Numbered from the stretch's first letter, positions 17,845 through 27,770 are shown. The stretch is DNA of 64,000 nt from Rhizobium etli 8C-3 (GCF_001908375.1 NZ_CP017244.1:2170001-2234000); one strand, 5' to 3'. Made by a program: numbers and translations. Notes: a model not told the origin generated them from the sequence alone.

Positions 17845-18331
17845 GAAACTCCTCTTGATCCTCGCTTCTCAATATCAGTGGTCGGCCAAGACTGTAGCGG
17901 CAATTGCTTTCGTGTAAAGAAAGGGAAGCAGTTTCCGGGAGTATTTGTCCCGAGCCTGCCTCAAGACCTGGAAATCACGCCGGCGTTGGAAAAATCTTGG
18001 CAAAGCGGGCACCTGGCCACGGCCAATGCGCCGGTTTCTGTTTGCCGCCGTGCAACGACCTGCGTCGGATTGACGACCCCCCAAGGCGATCGCCTGAAAA
18101 GCGTCGTGATCATCTAGACGACAGCCATGACATCGATGGACTGGGTGGATCGAGAATAGCGGGGGCGAAGATGGCATAGTGGAGCGAGGCGACCAGCCTT
18201 TGCGTCAGCCCGGCAATGATGAGTTGAACGGCAGACCCGTCCGCTACCGTGTGGGATCTCGCTGCCGAAGGCCGACGTGCCGTGCCGGCCGGCACGACGT
18301 CCGCGCATGACGACCTCTATGATGAGCACGG
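17845..18331. other. Gene-poor stretch, possibly degraded
   Basis: No open frame here has a start with a ribosome-binding site or a recognisable product. Frames of 60-100 codons exist on both strands, but their composition is not protein-like or matches no family I know. Together with the integrase-like remnant that follows, the stretch looks like decayed insertion material. Confidence 0.4.
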
Positions 18332-18469
18332 CCTGCGGAGGCCGCCAATCGCGGCATCTCCCTGCTGGAGGCCATCCAGTTGTCGCGTTACAAGTCGGTG
18401 ACGCACGCAGCCGGTTACTATATTAATGCAGAACACAAGCTTGGATACGCAGCGCGGCTGCTGGTCTGA
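18332..18469 (+). pseudogene. C-terminal remnant of a tyrosine recombinase/integrase
   Basis: One frame reads PAEAANRGISLLEAIQ, LSRYKSVTHAAGYYINAE, HKLGYAARLLV and a stop, preceded in frame by stops. The pattern (E-A-A-x-R-G, then a K-S-V-x-x-A-x-Y-Y segment with the tyrosine nucleophile) matches the C-terminus of phage-type integrases. Only about 45 codons remain and no start is available, so it is a fragment. It suggests past insertion of a mobile element between the esterase and the iduronidase locus. No att repeats or tRNA were found. The identification rests on a short motif. Confidence 0.45.
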
Positions 18470-18680
18470 GCGCGGCTTTATGTCGAAGAGTCGGTCCGAT
18501 AGCTGCATCCTCCCCTGCCGCTTCCGATCAATCGTGCCAACCTGCGGCCATGACTGCCCTATCCCTTTGGCACACTCGGTGTCAACGACATGATCATCCA
18601 AGTGCGAGCGAGAAGCCCGACGCGGGCAAGAGATGCGTTGGCACCCACTGTGTGTGCATCTAACACCCGCGGCGCCAGTA

Positions 18681-20555
18681 TCAGTCGGCGATGATGCAGA
18701 GTGGGCTCTCCCGTCCGAAGGCGTCGCGCGCCCGCACGGCATGGCGCGCGCCCGATTGCGGCGATACATGCAAGTAGGCCGTCGAGATCAGAGGAGCGGG
18801 ATTGACCTTCTCGAAGGTCTTTCCATCGGTGCTGGTCAAGACGTCGTAGAAAATGCCCGGACTGGCATCGCCTGCGGCCCAGAACAGCATCCGTTGCGCC
18901 CGCTCTCCAAGACCCCGGTAGCGCGTCGCCGTCAGCCCGGTCGGCGCGGACGGCGCCGCTCCCGTGTCGGGGACTACCAGTATTTGCGTGAGGGAGGGCA
19001 GTGGCACGTCAAGGTCGAGGCTGATCCGGCCTTCCTGCGCGTCGACGATGCTGATCGGGTGCAAAAGCGCAGGCTCCTGGGCGCGCCGCAATTGGGCAAA
19101 CTGATCGGCGGTTGGCTCGCGCGGTGCGCCGACCGGCTCCCAGGGACCGCGTGGGTTGCCTTCGTCCCGCTGCGCCTCCCACACTTCCATGGGATTGGTA
19201 AACTCATTGTCGATGCGCAGCAGGCAAACGGCGTGACGGCCCGGCTTTAATCCGTCGATTTGAAGCCGCACCGACGTTCGTCCGGACTGTGTGATTGCGT
19301 CGACGGAGTGGATCAGCGCGATTGAGGCGCCGCCATCGGCAAGTTTTGTAGGCAGGACGGCCAGCCCGTCTATGTCCGGATCGAGTTTCGGATTTGCTGT
19401 CGCCTCGCAGAGTGTATCGCCCAGCGTTGCCAGCAATTCGAGCGATGTCAGGGCGGGCTTCTTGATCTGCTCGAAAGGCGGGGCAGCGTCGACGTCGGTT
19501 TCCAACGTGCTCAGATCGGTCTTGTGCTCCCATTGCGCCCGCCGGAAATTGCGGGGTCCGAAATAAGCAAAGATCGTTCGCTGCCCCCAGCCGCCGATGA
19601 AGGCGTGATCGTTGCTCAGAAAGGTGAAGTCGGCCGCCCCGGGGGCGATGATGCGGCGCTCGTGCTGCTCGATGATCTTGCCGATCATTGCGGCATAATA
19701 GGCCTTTCCATGCCACGAGTGATGGTCGGACCAACCAAGCTGCGGATCGCATTCATCATTGACGATCGGCAATTCAGCCAGCCGCGGATGATGCTGCCGC
19801 AAATAGTCGACGGTAAGCAGCGTGCGATCGATGATGCCCTTGCTGTTGGGCGTCAGATCCTCGATGCTGCCATTGACGCCCTTTTCATGGATGGAAATGA
19901 AGTCGATCCGCGGCGGGCCGTCGTTGGTCAGGCAGCTCACGCCTTTATCGCAGTGCGCAACGATGGCGCGAAAGATCGGCGAGAGCGTGCGCGCCGTCCC
20001 GGGACCACCCATCGGTAAGGAGCGGTCGACGGCGTCGAGCCCGGCAACGCAGGCATCATAATAGTTTGTGTAGCCCCGCTCACCGTAGGTCCACCAGCCG
20101 GAGTCCGCCTCATTGGTCGTCTCGAAAAACCAGCTGCGTAGCTCCTCTATGCCATAGCGCCCGGCATAACGTTCCGCCACTGCCGTGACCAGGTCGCGCC
20201 ACGCCTTGACCTGGTCGATGTTCTCATAATCGGTGAAGATGCCGGATGGATTGCCCATCAGTTCGAAGAACGGTTTGAGCCGATGCTCGACCATCACGTC
20301 GAGTGCGCGGTCGAGCAGCGACCAGTCGTATCTGGGGTTTTCAATGCCTCCGGTCGCAGTCAGCAGGTTGAGCAGATAGTGAACGCGCAGATAGCGGACG
20401 CCTTCATGCGGTACGCCGCCGAGATAGGCGACCATCTGGCGCATTTCCGGCTCCAGCAGCAGTTCTGCCGGAGAAAAGCCCGTGCCGCGCCAGAAGCGTT
20501 TGAAAGGACGCACCGGCTTGCTCACGTCGACATCTATCTTTGTGCGCTGGCGCAT
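18681..20555 (-). CDS. GH39 glycosidase, alpha-L-iduronidase-like
   Basis: The 624-residue protein aligns by eye with animal alpha-L-iduronidase along almost its whole length. It shares FFELMGNPSGIFTDYE (residues 96-111), FFETTNEAD with acid/base E149, GGPG (183-186), SIHEKG (K225), VNDECDPQLGWS with nucleophile E268 and G274-W275, LSNDHAF (D316) and GQRTIFAYF (R326). In the human enzyme the residues equivalent to K225, G274, W275, D316 and R326 line the uronate pocket. The C-terminal part (EPTADQFAQLRRAQEPALLHP, then YDVLTSTDGKTF) matches the beta and fibronectin-like domains. No signal peptide is visible, so it should act on imported oligosaccharide. It is the last gene of the Opp-type operon; AAGGAGA precedes ATG. 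Other GH39 activities, such as beta-xylosidase, remain possible. Confidence 0.85.
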   Translation of the reverse strand: MRQRTKIDVDVSKPVRPFKRFWRGTGFSPAELLLEPEMRQMVAYLGGVPHEGVRYLRVHYLLNLLTATGGIENPRYDWSLLDRALDVMVEHRLKPFFELMGNPSGIFTDYENIDQVKAWRDLVTAVAERYAGRYGIEELRSWFFETTNEADSGWWTYGERGYTNYYDACVAGLDAVDRSLPMGGPGTARTLSPIFRAIVAHCDKGVSCLTNDGPPRIDFISIHEKGVNGSIEDLTPNSKGIIDRTLLTVDYLRQHHPRLAELPIVNDECDPQLGWSDHHSWHGKAYYAAMIGKIIEQHERRIIAPGAADFTFLSNDHAFIGGWGQRTIFAYFGPRNFRRAQWEHKTDLSTLETDVDAAPPFEQIKKPALTSLELLATLGDTLCEATANPKLDPDIDGLAVLPTKLADGGASIALIHSVDAITQSGRTSVRLQIDGLKPGRHAVCLLRIDNEFTNPMEVWEAQRDEGNPRGPWEPVGAPREPTADQFAQLRRAQEPALLHPISIVDAQEGRISLDLDVPLPSLTQILVVPDTGAAPSAPTGLTATRYRGLGERAQRMLFWAAGDASPGIFYDVLTSTDGKTFEKVNPAPLISTAYLHVSPQSGARHAVRARDAFGRESPLCIIAD

Positions 20556-20585
20556 TCGCGCAATCTCCTTGGTTGGTTAAAGAGG

Positions 20586-21425
20586 CTATTTGAATTTGGC
20601 GCGCATTGCGTCGATGCCTGGAATGACCCCGGTCAGGTGCTCATGCTTCGGGTCGAAGCGCTGGATAAGACCACGGCGATGCTTGCCGACGAGGATGGTG
20701 AAGATGTAGCTGCGGTGTCCGGGCGACGTAACCGTCGGATGATAGCCGCGGTCGAGCAGGAACGTGTCGCCGCTGCGGGTCATGAATGTCTCGACCGGCC
20801 CGTTCTCTTCATAGACGATCTGTCCACCGAAACCGGTCTCCGGCAGGAAGCGGTAATGGTAGAGCTCTTCGTGACGACTTTCGACATCGCCGCACTCGGT
20901 GTCGTGCTTGTGGGGCGGGTAGCCTGACCAGCAACCGTCGCCGGCGTAGAGTTCGCTCACCAGGAGATGACCACAGCGCCCGTTCTGGCGTTGACCGAGC
21001 AGATGGGCTATGCGGCGCTGACTATGGGTCTCGAAGGAGCCGACATTGACCGCGTCGACCTCTTGAGGCGTGACGCGAAAAGCTGCATAGCGCCTCTCGC
21101 AGATCCCACCGGCCACGGCGATCTCGGCATTCCCGCTTGTTGCCGTGACAACGACGTCTGCGTCGACGGGCGCATAAACGCAATCGGCGTCACCTGACCA
21201 GATGTCGGCGCGTTGGCCGACCGCTTCGAAGCGAATGCCGTCGACCTCGATGTCGACCCTACCTGAGAGCACGACATAAAGGCTTTCATGCGCCGGCAGC
21301 CGTCTTCGCTCCTGACGGCCGCCAGAAAGCTTGAGAAGGTCGAAATAAATGAGCTCCAGGGTAGCCGACGACTGGTCGACGAGCGGGCGGGCGCGGATCT
21401 CGCTACGGGAAATGAGTTCTGGCAT
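20586..21425 (-). CDS. IolB/KduI-family uronate isomerase-like cupin
   Basis: The 279-residue double cupin has the metal-binding pattern of 5-deoxy-glucuronate isomerase: GYPPHKHDT (H172, H174), EELYHYRF (E187) and RGYHP (H229), with opening and closing segments as in IolB. IolB isomerises 5-deoxy-glucuronate in inositol breakdown, and the related KduI acts on deoxy-hexuronates. No other iol or kdu genes lie in the window, so its substrate here may be a uronate released by the iduronidase-like enzyme encoded next. Its ATG directly follows the stop of the OppF-type ATPase gene. Confidence 0.85.
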   Translation of the reverse strand: MPELISRSEIRARPLVDQSSATLELIYFDLLKLSGGRQERRRLPAHESLYVVLSGRVDIEVDGIRFEAVGQRADIWSGDADCVYAPVDADVVVTATSGNAEIAVAGGICERRYAAFRVTPQEVDAVNVGSFETHSQRRIAHLLGQRQNGRCGHLLVSELYAGDGCWSGYPPHKHDTECGDVESRHEELYHYRFLPETGFGGQIVYEENGPVETFMTRSGDTFLLDRGYHPTVTSPGHRSYIFTILVGKHRRGLIQRFDPKHEHLTGVIPGIDAMRAKFK

Positions 21426-22487
21426 TCAATGCAACTCCGCAAGTGGGTGCTCGTCGAAGGGCGTGAGCTTCAAGGTTTCGGCGTGGTGGCAAGCGACGGA
21501 ATGGTCATCCGTCTTGACTGGCCGCAGTGGCGGTACATGGCTCTTGCAGAGGTCTGTGACGTAGCGGCAGCGGGGGTGGAACGGACAGCCTGAAGGAGGG
21601 TTCGCCGGATCGGCCACCTCGCCGGCAAGCCGGATGCGGCGGCCACGGCGGCGCAGCCTTGGATCCGGGATGGGGACGGCCGAAAGAAGGGCTTCGGTAT
21701 AAGGGTGGCGAGGGCTGGCGAAAATGGCGTTGGTCGGCGCCTTTTCCACGACTTTCCCCATATACATGACCGCAACGTTGTCGGAGATGTGACGCACGAC
21801 CGAAAGGTCATGCGCCACGAAGAGGTAAGTCAGCCCGAAGCGCTCCTGCAGGTCTTGCAACAGGTTGATGGTCTGCGCCTGCACGCTCACATCCAGAGCC
21901 GAGACAGCCTCGTCGGCGATCACCAGGCGCGGTTCGGGCGCAAGCGCGCGGGCGATGCTGATGCGCTGCCTTTCTCCGCCGGAAAAGGCGTGCGGATAGC
22001 GGCGCATGAATTCGGGGCGAAGTCCGACGCTGCGCAGCAGCTCGGCGACCCGATCCACCAGTTCCGAGCCCGTTGCGATGCCATTCACCTTCAGCACCTC
22101 GCCGATGATGTCAATGACGCGCATGCGCGGGTTAAGCGAAGATTGCGGATCCTGAAAGACGACGCGGATATCGCGGTGAATCTCTTTCAGCCCCGGTCCG
22201 GACAATCTCGCAAGATCGATGGGCGCACCGCTGCGCCCGGTATAGGCGATCTCGCCTGCCGTCGGGCGGTAGACGCGCAGGATGGTGCGCGCGAGCGTCG
22301 ACTTTCCGCAACCGGATTCGCCGACGATGCCCAGCGTCTCGCCACTGTCGACGCTGAGAGACACGCCGTCAACGGCCTTGATATGACCGACGACCCGTCG
22401 GAATGCACCTCGATGGATGGGGAAATGCATTTTGAGATCGTGCAACTCGAGCAGCGCGTTCTGTCGCCGGGGTGTGTCGGCCGTCAT
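21426..22487 (-). CDS. ABC transporter ATPase, OppF/DppF type
   Basis: From ATG at 22487 the protein has 353 residues with Walker [10 protein letters not shown], the [15 protein letters not shown] signature, Walker B ([12 protein letters not shown]) and the C-terminal oligopeptide-ATPase extension with the CPFHPRC cysteine motif. ATG overlaps the stop of the OppD-type gene (ATGA), which fixes the start against a longer open frame. It is one of two ATPases of the importer. Opp-type importers with this layout also carry oligosaccharides, which fits the glycosidases here. Confidence 0.9.
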   Translation of the reverse strand: MTADTPRRQNALLELHDLKMHFPIHRGAFRRVVGHIKAVDGVSLSVDSGETLGIVGESGCGKSTLARTILRVYRPTAGEIAYTGRSGAPIDLARLSGPGLKEIHRDIRVVFQDPQSSLNPRMRVIDIIGEVLKVNGIATGSELVDRVAELLRSVGLRPEFMRRYPHAFSGGERQRISIARALAPEPRLVIADEAVSALDVSVQAQTINLLQDLQERFGLTYLFVAHDLSVVRHISDNVAVMYMGKVVEKAPTNAIFASPRHPYTEALLSAVPIPDPRLRRRGRRIRLAGEVADPANPPSGCPFHPRCRYVTDLCKSHVPPLRPVKTDDHSVACHHAETLKLTPFDEHPLAELH

Positions 22488-23533
22488 CGGTTTTCTCCAT
22501 GCAGAAGGCAGCTTGCAACGTGGCCTTTTGATATCGTGACCGGCTCGGGAGCCTTGCGGTCGCAAAGCCCTGCCACCGCCATTGCGCAGCGCGGGTGAAA
22601 ACCGCATCCCTGCGGGCGGTCCAAAGGCGAAGGCACCATACCCTCGATGGTCGGGAGCCGCTTTGTTCCACCGCCATGCATTCGCGGAACCGATTGCAGG
22701 AGCGCCCTGGTGTAGGGATGTGCCGGCGCGTGGAAGATGGTGTCGACGTCGCCGGCCTCGACGACCTTGCCCAGATACATGACGACCACCTCGTCGGCGA
22801 TCTCGGACACCACGCCGAGGTCGTGGGTGACAAACAGCACCGAAAGATTGAAGTCGGCCTGCAGCGTCGAAAGCAGGTCGAGGATGTTGGCCTGCGTCGT
22901 CACGTCAAGTGCCGTGGTCGGCTCGTCGGCGATCAAGAGCTTTGGGCGACAGGAAAGCGCAAGTGCAATACAGACGCGCTGGCGCATGCCGCCGGAAAAT
23001 TGGAAAGCGTAGCTCTCCATCCGCTCCCTCGGGCGGGGAATGCCGACAAGCGACAGCGTCTCGATCGCATGCTCTTTCGCTTCGCGTCGGCCCATGTTCA
23101 GATGCAGGCGAATGACTTCGATCATCTGATTGCCAATCGTGTGGACCGGCGAGAGCGCGGCCATCGGCTCCTGGCTGATCAGGGCGATCTGAGCGCCGCG
23201 AATCGCCCGCATATCCTTGCCGCGTGGATCGAGCGCGACAATGTCCACCGGCGGCTTGCCGGCGTCTGGCCTGTAGCGGATTGCGCCCGATACAATGCGC
23301 CCGCCGCGCGGAACCTGGTTCAGGATCGAGCGCCCGGTAATGCTCTTGCCGGAGCCGGATTCGCCCACGACGCACACCGTCCTGCCGCGCGGGATCGAGA
23401 AAGACACGCCGTCGACCGCCCGCACCAATCCCGCATTGCCGAAGAAATGGGTGTGAAGGTTGTCGACCTCGATCAGCGGGTCCGGCGCAGCGCTCCGGTC
23501 TGTCTCTTTGGCAGGCATGGGTTTAGTACTCAT
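22484..23533 (-). CDS. ABC transporter ATPase, OppD/DppD type
   Basis: From ATG at 23533 ([12 protein letters not shown]) the protein has 349 residues with Walker [10 protein letters not shown], the [14 protein letters not shown] signature, Walker B ([12 protein letters not shown]) and the GCGFHPRC motif near the C-terminus. The start overlaps the last codons of the OppC-type gene by 11 bases. Together with the OppF-type ATPase it powers the importer. Confidence 0.9.
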   Translation of the reverse strand: MSTKPMPAKETDRSAAPDPLIEVDNLHTHFFGNAGLVRAVDGVSFSIPRGRTVCVVGESGSGKSITGRSILNQVPRGGRIVSGAIRYRPDAGKPPVDIVALDPRGKDMRAIRGAQIALISQEPMAALSPVHTIGNQMIEVIRLHLNMGRREAKEHAIETLSLVGIPRPRERMESYAFQFSGGMRQRVCIALALSCRPKLLIADEPTTALDVTTQANILDLLSTLQADFNLSVLFVTHDLGVVSEIADEVVVMYLGKVVEAGDVDTIFHAPAHPYTRALLQSVPRMHGGGTKRLPTIEGMVPSPLDRPQGCGFHPRCAMAVAGLCDRKAPEPVTISKGHVASCLLHGENR

Positions 23534-24665
23534 AGGGATCTGCAGCATCGCGAATTCCATCACCAAGGAAGTTGAGCGCAAGGACCGTGATGATCACCGC
23601 CAGTCCGGGCAGGAACAGCCAGGGCGCGTTAGAGACAGCCAGGATGTTCTGCGCCTCCTGCAGCAGGACACCCCAGCTCACCACCGGAGGTCTGAGCCCG
23701 ATGCCGAGGAAAGACAGTGCCGTCTCGGCCAGGATCATGGTAGGGATCGCCAGCGTCACCGAGGCGATGATATGGCTCATGAATGACGGCACCATGTGTC
23801 GCCAGATGATGCGCATCTTCGAACAGCCGTCGAGCTCTGCGGCAATCACGAAATCCTCAGACTTGAGCGACAGGAAGCGCCCACGCACCACGCGCGCCAT
23901 GTCAGTCCAGCCGATCAGCGACAGGATGACGGTGATCCAGAGGTAGACAACGATCGGGTCGGTGCTGATCGGAACGGCCGCCGCCAGTCCCATCCACAGC
24001 GGAATGGTTGGTATCGACTTCAAAAGCTCGATGCCGCGCTGGATGACATCATCCACCCAACCGCCGTAAAGACCCGATATGCCGCCTAAAAGAATACCGA
24101 GGATCAGACTGATGGTCACGCCGATCAGGCCCACCGACATCGAGATGCGGGTTCCATGGATGGTTCTGCTGAGCACGTCGCGGCCAAGCCGGTCAGCACC
24201 AAACAGGTAAAAAGGCTGACCCGGTTCGAACGGACCGATCAGGTGGCGGTTGGTCTCGAACAGGCCCCAGAACCGGTAGGGCTCGCCCTTGACGAAGAAA
24301 CCCACCGGGATGAGCGTGTTCGGATCAGGTTCATAGGTACGGCTGAGCGCAATCGGGTCGACCTTGGCAAGGTAGCCGTTCACATAGAGCATGTGGAACG
24401 CGCCGTTGGCGTCATGGCCCGCAAACCTGAGCCGTTGCGGCGGGGCATAGGTGAAGCGTGGATCATAAGCCTGCTCCGACATCGGCGCCAGGAACTCGGC
24501 AAAGGCGGCAATCAGATAGACCAGCACGATGACGGCACCCGAAGCCAAAGCCACCCGGTGCTGGCAAAACCGCCACCAGATCAGCCGCCATTGCCCTGCC
24601 GATGCGTTTGCGTGCTTGGCGGGCTTGATCTTTGGGATGGCCGTTGCCACGGTTTGATCGGCCAT
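23523..24665 (-). CDS. ABC transporter permease, OppC/DppC type
   Basis: The 380-residue permease starts at ATG 24665 (MADQTVATAIPKIK), with GAGGAGG upstream. After the first membrane segment it has a periplasmic insertion of about 110 residues (YDPRFTYAPPQRLRF to GQPFYLFGADRLGRDVLS), longer than in dipeptide DppC and typical of permeases working with long binding proteins. The DGCSKMRIIWRH segment is the ATPase-docking loop. Confidence 0.88.
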   Translation of the reverse strand: MADQTVATAIPKIKPAKHANASAGQWRLIWWRFCQHRVALASGAVIVLVYLIAAFAEFLAPMSEQAYDPRFTYAPPQRLRFAGHDANGAFHMLYVNGYLAKVDPIALSRTYEPDPNTLIPVGFFVKGEPYRFWGLFETNRHLIGPFEPGQPFYLFGADRLGRDVLSRTIHGTRISMSVGLIGVTISLILGILLGGISGLYGGWVDDVIQRGIELLKSIPTIPLWMGLAAAVPISTDPIVVYLWITVILSLIGWTDMARVVRGRFLSLKSEDFVIAAELDGCSKMRIIWRHMVPSFMSHIIASVTLAIPTMILAETALSFLGIGLRPPVVSWGVLLQEAQNILAVSNAPWLFLPGLAVIITVLALNFLGDGIRDAADPYEY

Positions 24666-24681
24666 TGCAGTTGCCTCCTCT

Positions 24682-25668
24682 TCAACCGTTGCGGATGCGC
24701 GGATCGAGCCATGCAAGAAGCAGGTCGGAGATCAGCGTACCGATGAGGGTAAGGATGCTCATGAGCAGAATGATGCTGCCGGCCAGATACATGTCCTGGG
24801 CAAAAAGCGCGCTGAGCAGCAGCGGCCCGGTTGTCGGCAGGCTGAGCACGATCGACACCACGACCGCACCGGAGACGAGGTGCGGCAGCACCCAGCCAAG
24901 CGTTGAGACGAACGGATTGAGCGCCACGCGCACCGGATATTTCAGGAGGAGCCTGGTCTCGCTGAGACCGCGGGCGCGTGCCATGTCGACATAGGGCTTG
25001 TTGAGCTCGTCCAGCAGGTTTGCTCGCATGATGCGGATGAGGGCTGCCGTCGCGCCGGTGCCGAGCACGATGACGGGGATCCACATATGCTTCATGAGAT
25101 CCCAAAGCTTGCCCCAGCTCCAGGCGGCGTTCATGTATTGAGGCGAGAACAGTCCACCGATGCTCAGCCCGAAATAGTGAGCGCTGAAATACATCAGCAC
25201 CAGCGCCAGCAGGAAGCTTGGAATGGCAAGGCCGAGGAAGCCGAAGAAGGTGGCGATGTAGTCGCCCACCGAATATTGCCGCACGGCCGAATAGATGCCG
25301 ATCGGGAATGCCACCGCCCATACGAAGATCAGCGTGATGAGCGAAACCACCATCGTCAGGTTCAGGCGCGACCAGATAAGCTCGCTGACCGGTTTGTTCC
25401 AGTCGAAGGACTGCCCGAAATCGCCGCGCAGCAAAATGCCGCTGATCCACTTCCAGTATTGGACGACCAACGGCTGGTCGAGCCCATAGCGCTCGCGCAG
25501 GCCAGCGATCACCCCGGGATCGATGGTTTCGTTCTGCGACGCCAGCCGGGCGGTCAAAGCGGTCAGGAAATCGCCCGGCGGAAGCTGGATGATGATGAAG
25601 GTGACGATCGAAATCACAAACATCATCGGGATCATGTAGAGCAGGCGTCTGATCATGAATCCGGCCAT
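24682..25668 (-). CDS. ABC transporter permease, OppB/DppB type
   Basis: The 328-residue permease starts at ATG 25668 (MAGFMIRRLLYMIPM), with AAGGAG upstream. It has the usual OppB N-terminal membrane segment, about six membrane spans and the docking loop (YVDMARARGLSETRLL). It is the first permease after the binding protein. The 90-base gap upstream holds a strong palindrome. Confidence 0.9.
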   Translation of the reverse strand: MAGFMIRRLLYMIPMMFVISIVTFIIIQLPPGDFLTALTARLASQNETIDPGVIAGLRERYGLDQPLVVQYWKWISGILLRGDFGQSFDWNKPVSELIWSRLNLTMVVSLITLIFVWAVAFPIGIYSAVRQYSVGDYIATFFGFLGLAIPSFLLALVLMYFSAHYFGLSIGGLFSPQYMNAAWSWGKLWDLMKHMWIPVIVLGTGATAALIRIMRANLLDELNKPYVDMARARGLSETRLLLKYPVRVALNPFVSTLGWVLPHLVSGAVVVSIVLSLPTTGPLLLSALFAQDMYLAGSIILLMSILTLIGTLISDLLLAWLDPRIRNG

Positions 25669-25723
25669 TTCTTCGCTCCTTGCGATGTTTGTGGGCAGAT
25701 CGCCCGCCACAAGACACAAGGGC

Positions 25724-25742
25724 GGCGACAGGTCCTGTCGCC
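25724..25742 (-). repeat. Perfect inverted repeat between binding-protein and OppB genes
   Basis: GGCGACAGG and CCTGTCGCC flank a single base, forming a 19-base palindrome that can fold into a hairpin just after the binding-protein stop at 25758. No T-run follows. Like the elements at 3855 and 13297 it sits exactly between a binding-protein gene and its permease gene. Confidence 0.6.
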
Positions 25743-25757
25743 GTCCGGTTCGGAAGG

Positions 25758-27686
25758 TCAGTTTTCGTAGTAGAAGGTCTCGGGCTTAACCGGCCCGGGG
25801 ATCATATAGAAAGAGGTGCTCGGGATCACGTCGGGCACGTTGCGCATATTCTTCTTGGCGATGCCCACGCGGTCGGGTTCGAGGTTGGTACCGATGATGT
25901 AGAATTGGTCGCGTGTAATGGCGAGCAGTTCCTTCATGGCCGCGAGCTGCTGCTCAAGTGTCGCGCTCTGCTGCACCTTCCGGTACAGATCCATCTGCTT
26001 CTTGGCTTCCTCGCTCGGCTCCTCGGCATTCGGATCGTTGGGGTTCTGGTAGTAAAGACCCCAGGCGGTAGCGAAGCTCGATTCATATTCATGCGGGAAG
26101 TACCATTTGGGATCGAGCAGTCCCAGAAAATCGTAGCCTCCGCCGCCAACCCAGCCGATGCCATCGTTCTCATTGGTCTGGAGACGGGCGAAGATGAGCG
26201 AGCGCTCGGTCGGTCGCGGCTGCATATCGATGCCGACCTTCCTCCAGTAGCGCTGGATCAGTTCGAGCGCGTCGCTTTGGATCGGACTGCCCGTCAGTAC
26301 GTCAATGGCGAAGGTGACGCGCCTGCCGTCCGGCCCCAGTCTGTATCCTTCGCCGTCACGGGTGGTCAGTCCCGCCTTGTCGAGATACCGGTTGGCAAGA
26401 TCGACGTCATACGTGAGGTACTGGGTCGCCATCTGCTCGTCATAGAGCGCACTGCCCTCACGCGGAGCGGCCTGGTATGGCTTCGACTGGCCGGCGTAGA
26501 TGAGCTGGTTGAGCTCCTCGCGGTTGATCGCATGGCTGAGACCGATGCGAAAGTTTTTGTCGGAGAAGATCTTGCGCAGCACCTTGTTCTTGTGGGTCTG
26601 GTTCAGTGTGATAAGCAAGGCGTTGGACCAGGCCGGCCGCGCGATGAAAAGCCTGTATCCGCCCTTTTCCTGGTTCTGAACGATGACCGGGCGGGCATCC
26701 GTGGTCTCGATGAAACGGTTCTGCATATCGATCTCGCCATTGATCGCCTTCAGAATGATCGCCTGGGTGTCTTCCATCACGTCGATGGTGACCTTGTCGA
26801 GATAGGGAAGCTGGTTGCCGGCGGTGTCGACCTTGGCATAGTAAGGGTTGCGCTCTGACACGACCTGCGATGTGCCGACATAGGGGGCGGTCAGCATCCA
26901 GGCGTCGAGCACCGGGCGGCCGACGTCACGCCAGCGGCCCGGGAACGAGATCTTGTTGTTGAAGAGCTGCGCCCAGTCTGCAGCGCCGGCCTGCTTGACC
27001 AGCGCAGCGATGCCTTCTGGATTGAAATCCTTGTGGAATTTCTTGAGGTAGTGCGCCGGCGCAGCGGCAAGGATATCGGCGCCGCGGATGGTGGCCATGT
27101 TCATCAGGAACAGGCCGTTGGGCGCCTTGAACTTGAACACGACCTTGTAGTCACCAAACTTTTCGACTTTGACGGGCTCGCCGCCTGCCGTCAGCCATGC
27201 CGGGGGCGAGGGCGTGATTTCCTTGTTGCGCAGGACATGCTCGTCCCAGAAGATCAGGTCGTCGGCGCTGAAAGGTTCGCCGTCCGACCAGCGAGTGCCT
27301 TCGCGCAGAGTGAACGTGTATTCCGTGGCGTCGGCATTGACCTCGAAGCTCTCGGCGATATCGGGAATGACCTCAGTCCATTCGGGGTTCCAGCGAACAA
27401 GCCGGGTATAGCCGATCGAGCGCTCGATCTCGCTGTCGCCGCCGCCGAAAGTGGCGGTGCGCCAGGTGCCGCCGTAGCTGCCAACCGACTGGAGCGGCGT
27501 GAGTACGAGGGGCTTTGCCGGGAGGCGCTTGTCAACAGGGGGCAATTTTCCCGCATCGACGAGCGCCTTGAGCTGCGGAGACTCCTGAAATGCGACTGCA
27601 GCCCCGGCCCAGCCGGCGCCAACAACAAGTGCGAGAACGGCAGCACGAGCGGCTTGCCGTTGCAGATCTTTGACGAGCTTCATCAT
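25758..27686 (-). CDS. Periplasmic binding protein, OppA/DppA family (cluster with glycosidases)
   Basis: The 642-residue precursor has a Sec signal (RQAARAAVLALVVGAGWAGAAVA) and the long two-lobed SBP_bac_5 fold (RWSDGEPFSADDLIFWDE is the family signature). It lacks a lipobox cysteine, so it is a free periplasmic protein. It captures the substrate for the Opp-type importer. The length and the glycosidase neighbours suggest an oligosaccharide or glycoconjugate ligand rather than a short peptide. GGGAGGAA precedes tandem ATG codons, so the start may be the second ATG. The gene faces the LacI gene across an operator region. Confidence 0.9.
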   Translation of the reverse strand: MMKLVKDLQRQAARAAVLALVVGAGWAGAAVAFQESPQLKALVDAGKLPPVDKRLPAKPLVLTPLQSVGSYGGTWRTATFGGGDSEIERSIGYTRLVRWNPEWTEVIPDIAESFEVNADATEYTFTLREGTRWSDGEPFSADDLIFWDEHVLRNKEITPSPPAWLTAGGEPVKVEKFGDYKVVFKFKAPNGLFLMNMATIRGADILAAAPAHYLKKFHKDFNPEGIAALVKQAGAADWAQLFNNKISFPGRWRDVGRPVLDAWMLTAPYVGTSQVVSERNPYYAKVDTAGNQLPYLDKVTIDVMEDTQAIILKAINGEIDMQNRFIETTDARPVIVQNQEKGGYRLFIARPAWSNALLITLNQTHKNKVLRKIFSDKNFRIGLSHAINREELNQLIYAGQSKPYQAAPREGSALYDEQMATQYLTYDVDLANRYLDKAGLTTRDGEGYRLGPDGRRVTFAIDVLTGSPIQSDALELIQRYWRKVGIDMQPRPTERSLIFARLQTNENDGIGWVGGGGYDFLGLLDPKWYFPHEYESSFATAWGLYYQNPNDPNAEEPSEEAKKQMDLYRKVQQSATLEQQLAAMKELLAITRDQFYIIGTNLEPDRVGIAKKNMRNVPDVIPSTSFYMIPGPVKPETFYYEN

Positions 27687-27744
27687 TTCCTCCCAATGTG
27701 AACCCGCAGACGTCTGTCGTTATCCTCTAGTCCTTCTCCTCGTT

Positions 27745-27770
27745 GATTTACGTTATCGTTACCGTAAATC
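27745..27770. promoter_or_regulatory. LacI-type operator palindrome
   Basis: GATTTACG (27745-27752) and CGTAAATC (27763-27770) flank a 10-base core containing TTATCGTTAC, giving 11 of 13 symmetric pairs. It lies about 60 bases upstream of the binding-protein start and about 107 bases upstream of the LacI start. The CG-centred, AT-flanked form fits a LacI operator controlling both directions. Confidence 0.65.

Noticed and set aside
17875..18329. Several 60-100 codon frames in the gene-poor stretch
   Set aside because: No ribosome-binding sites, no known motifs, overlapping on both strands.
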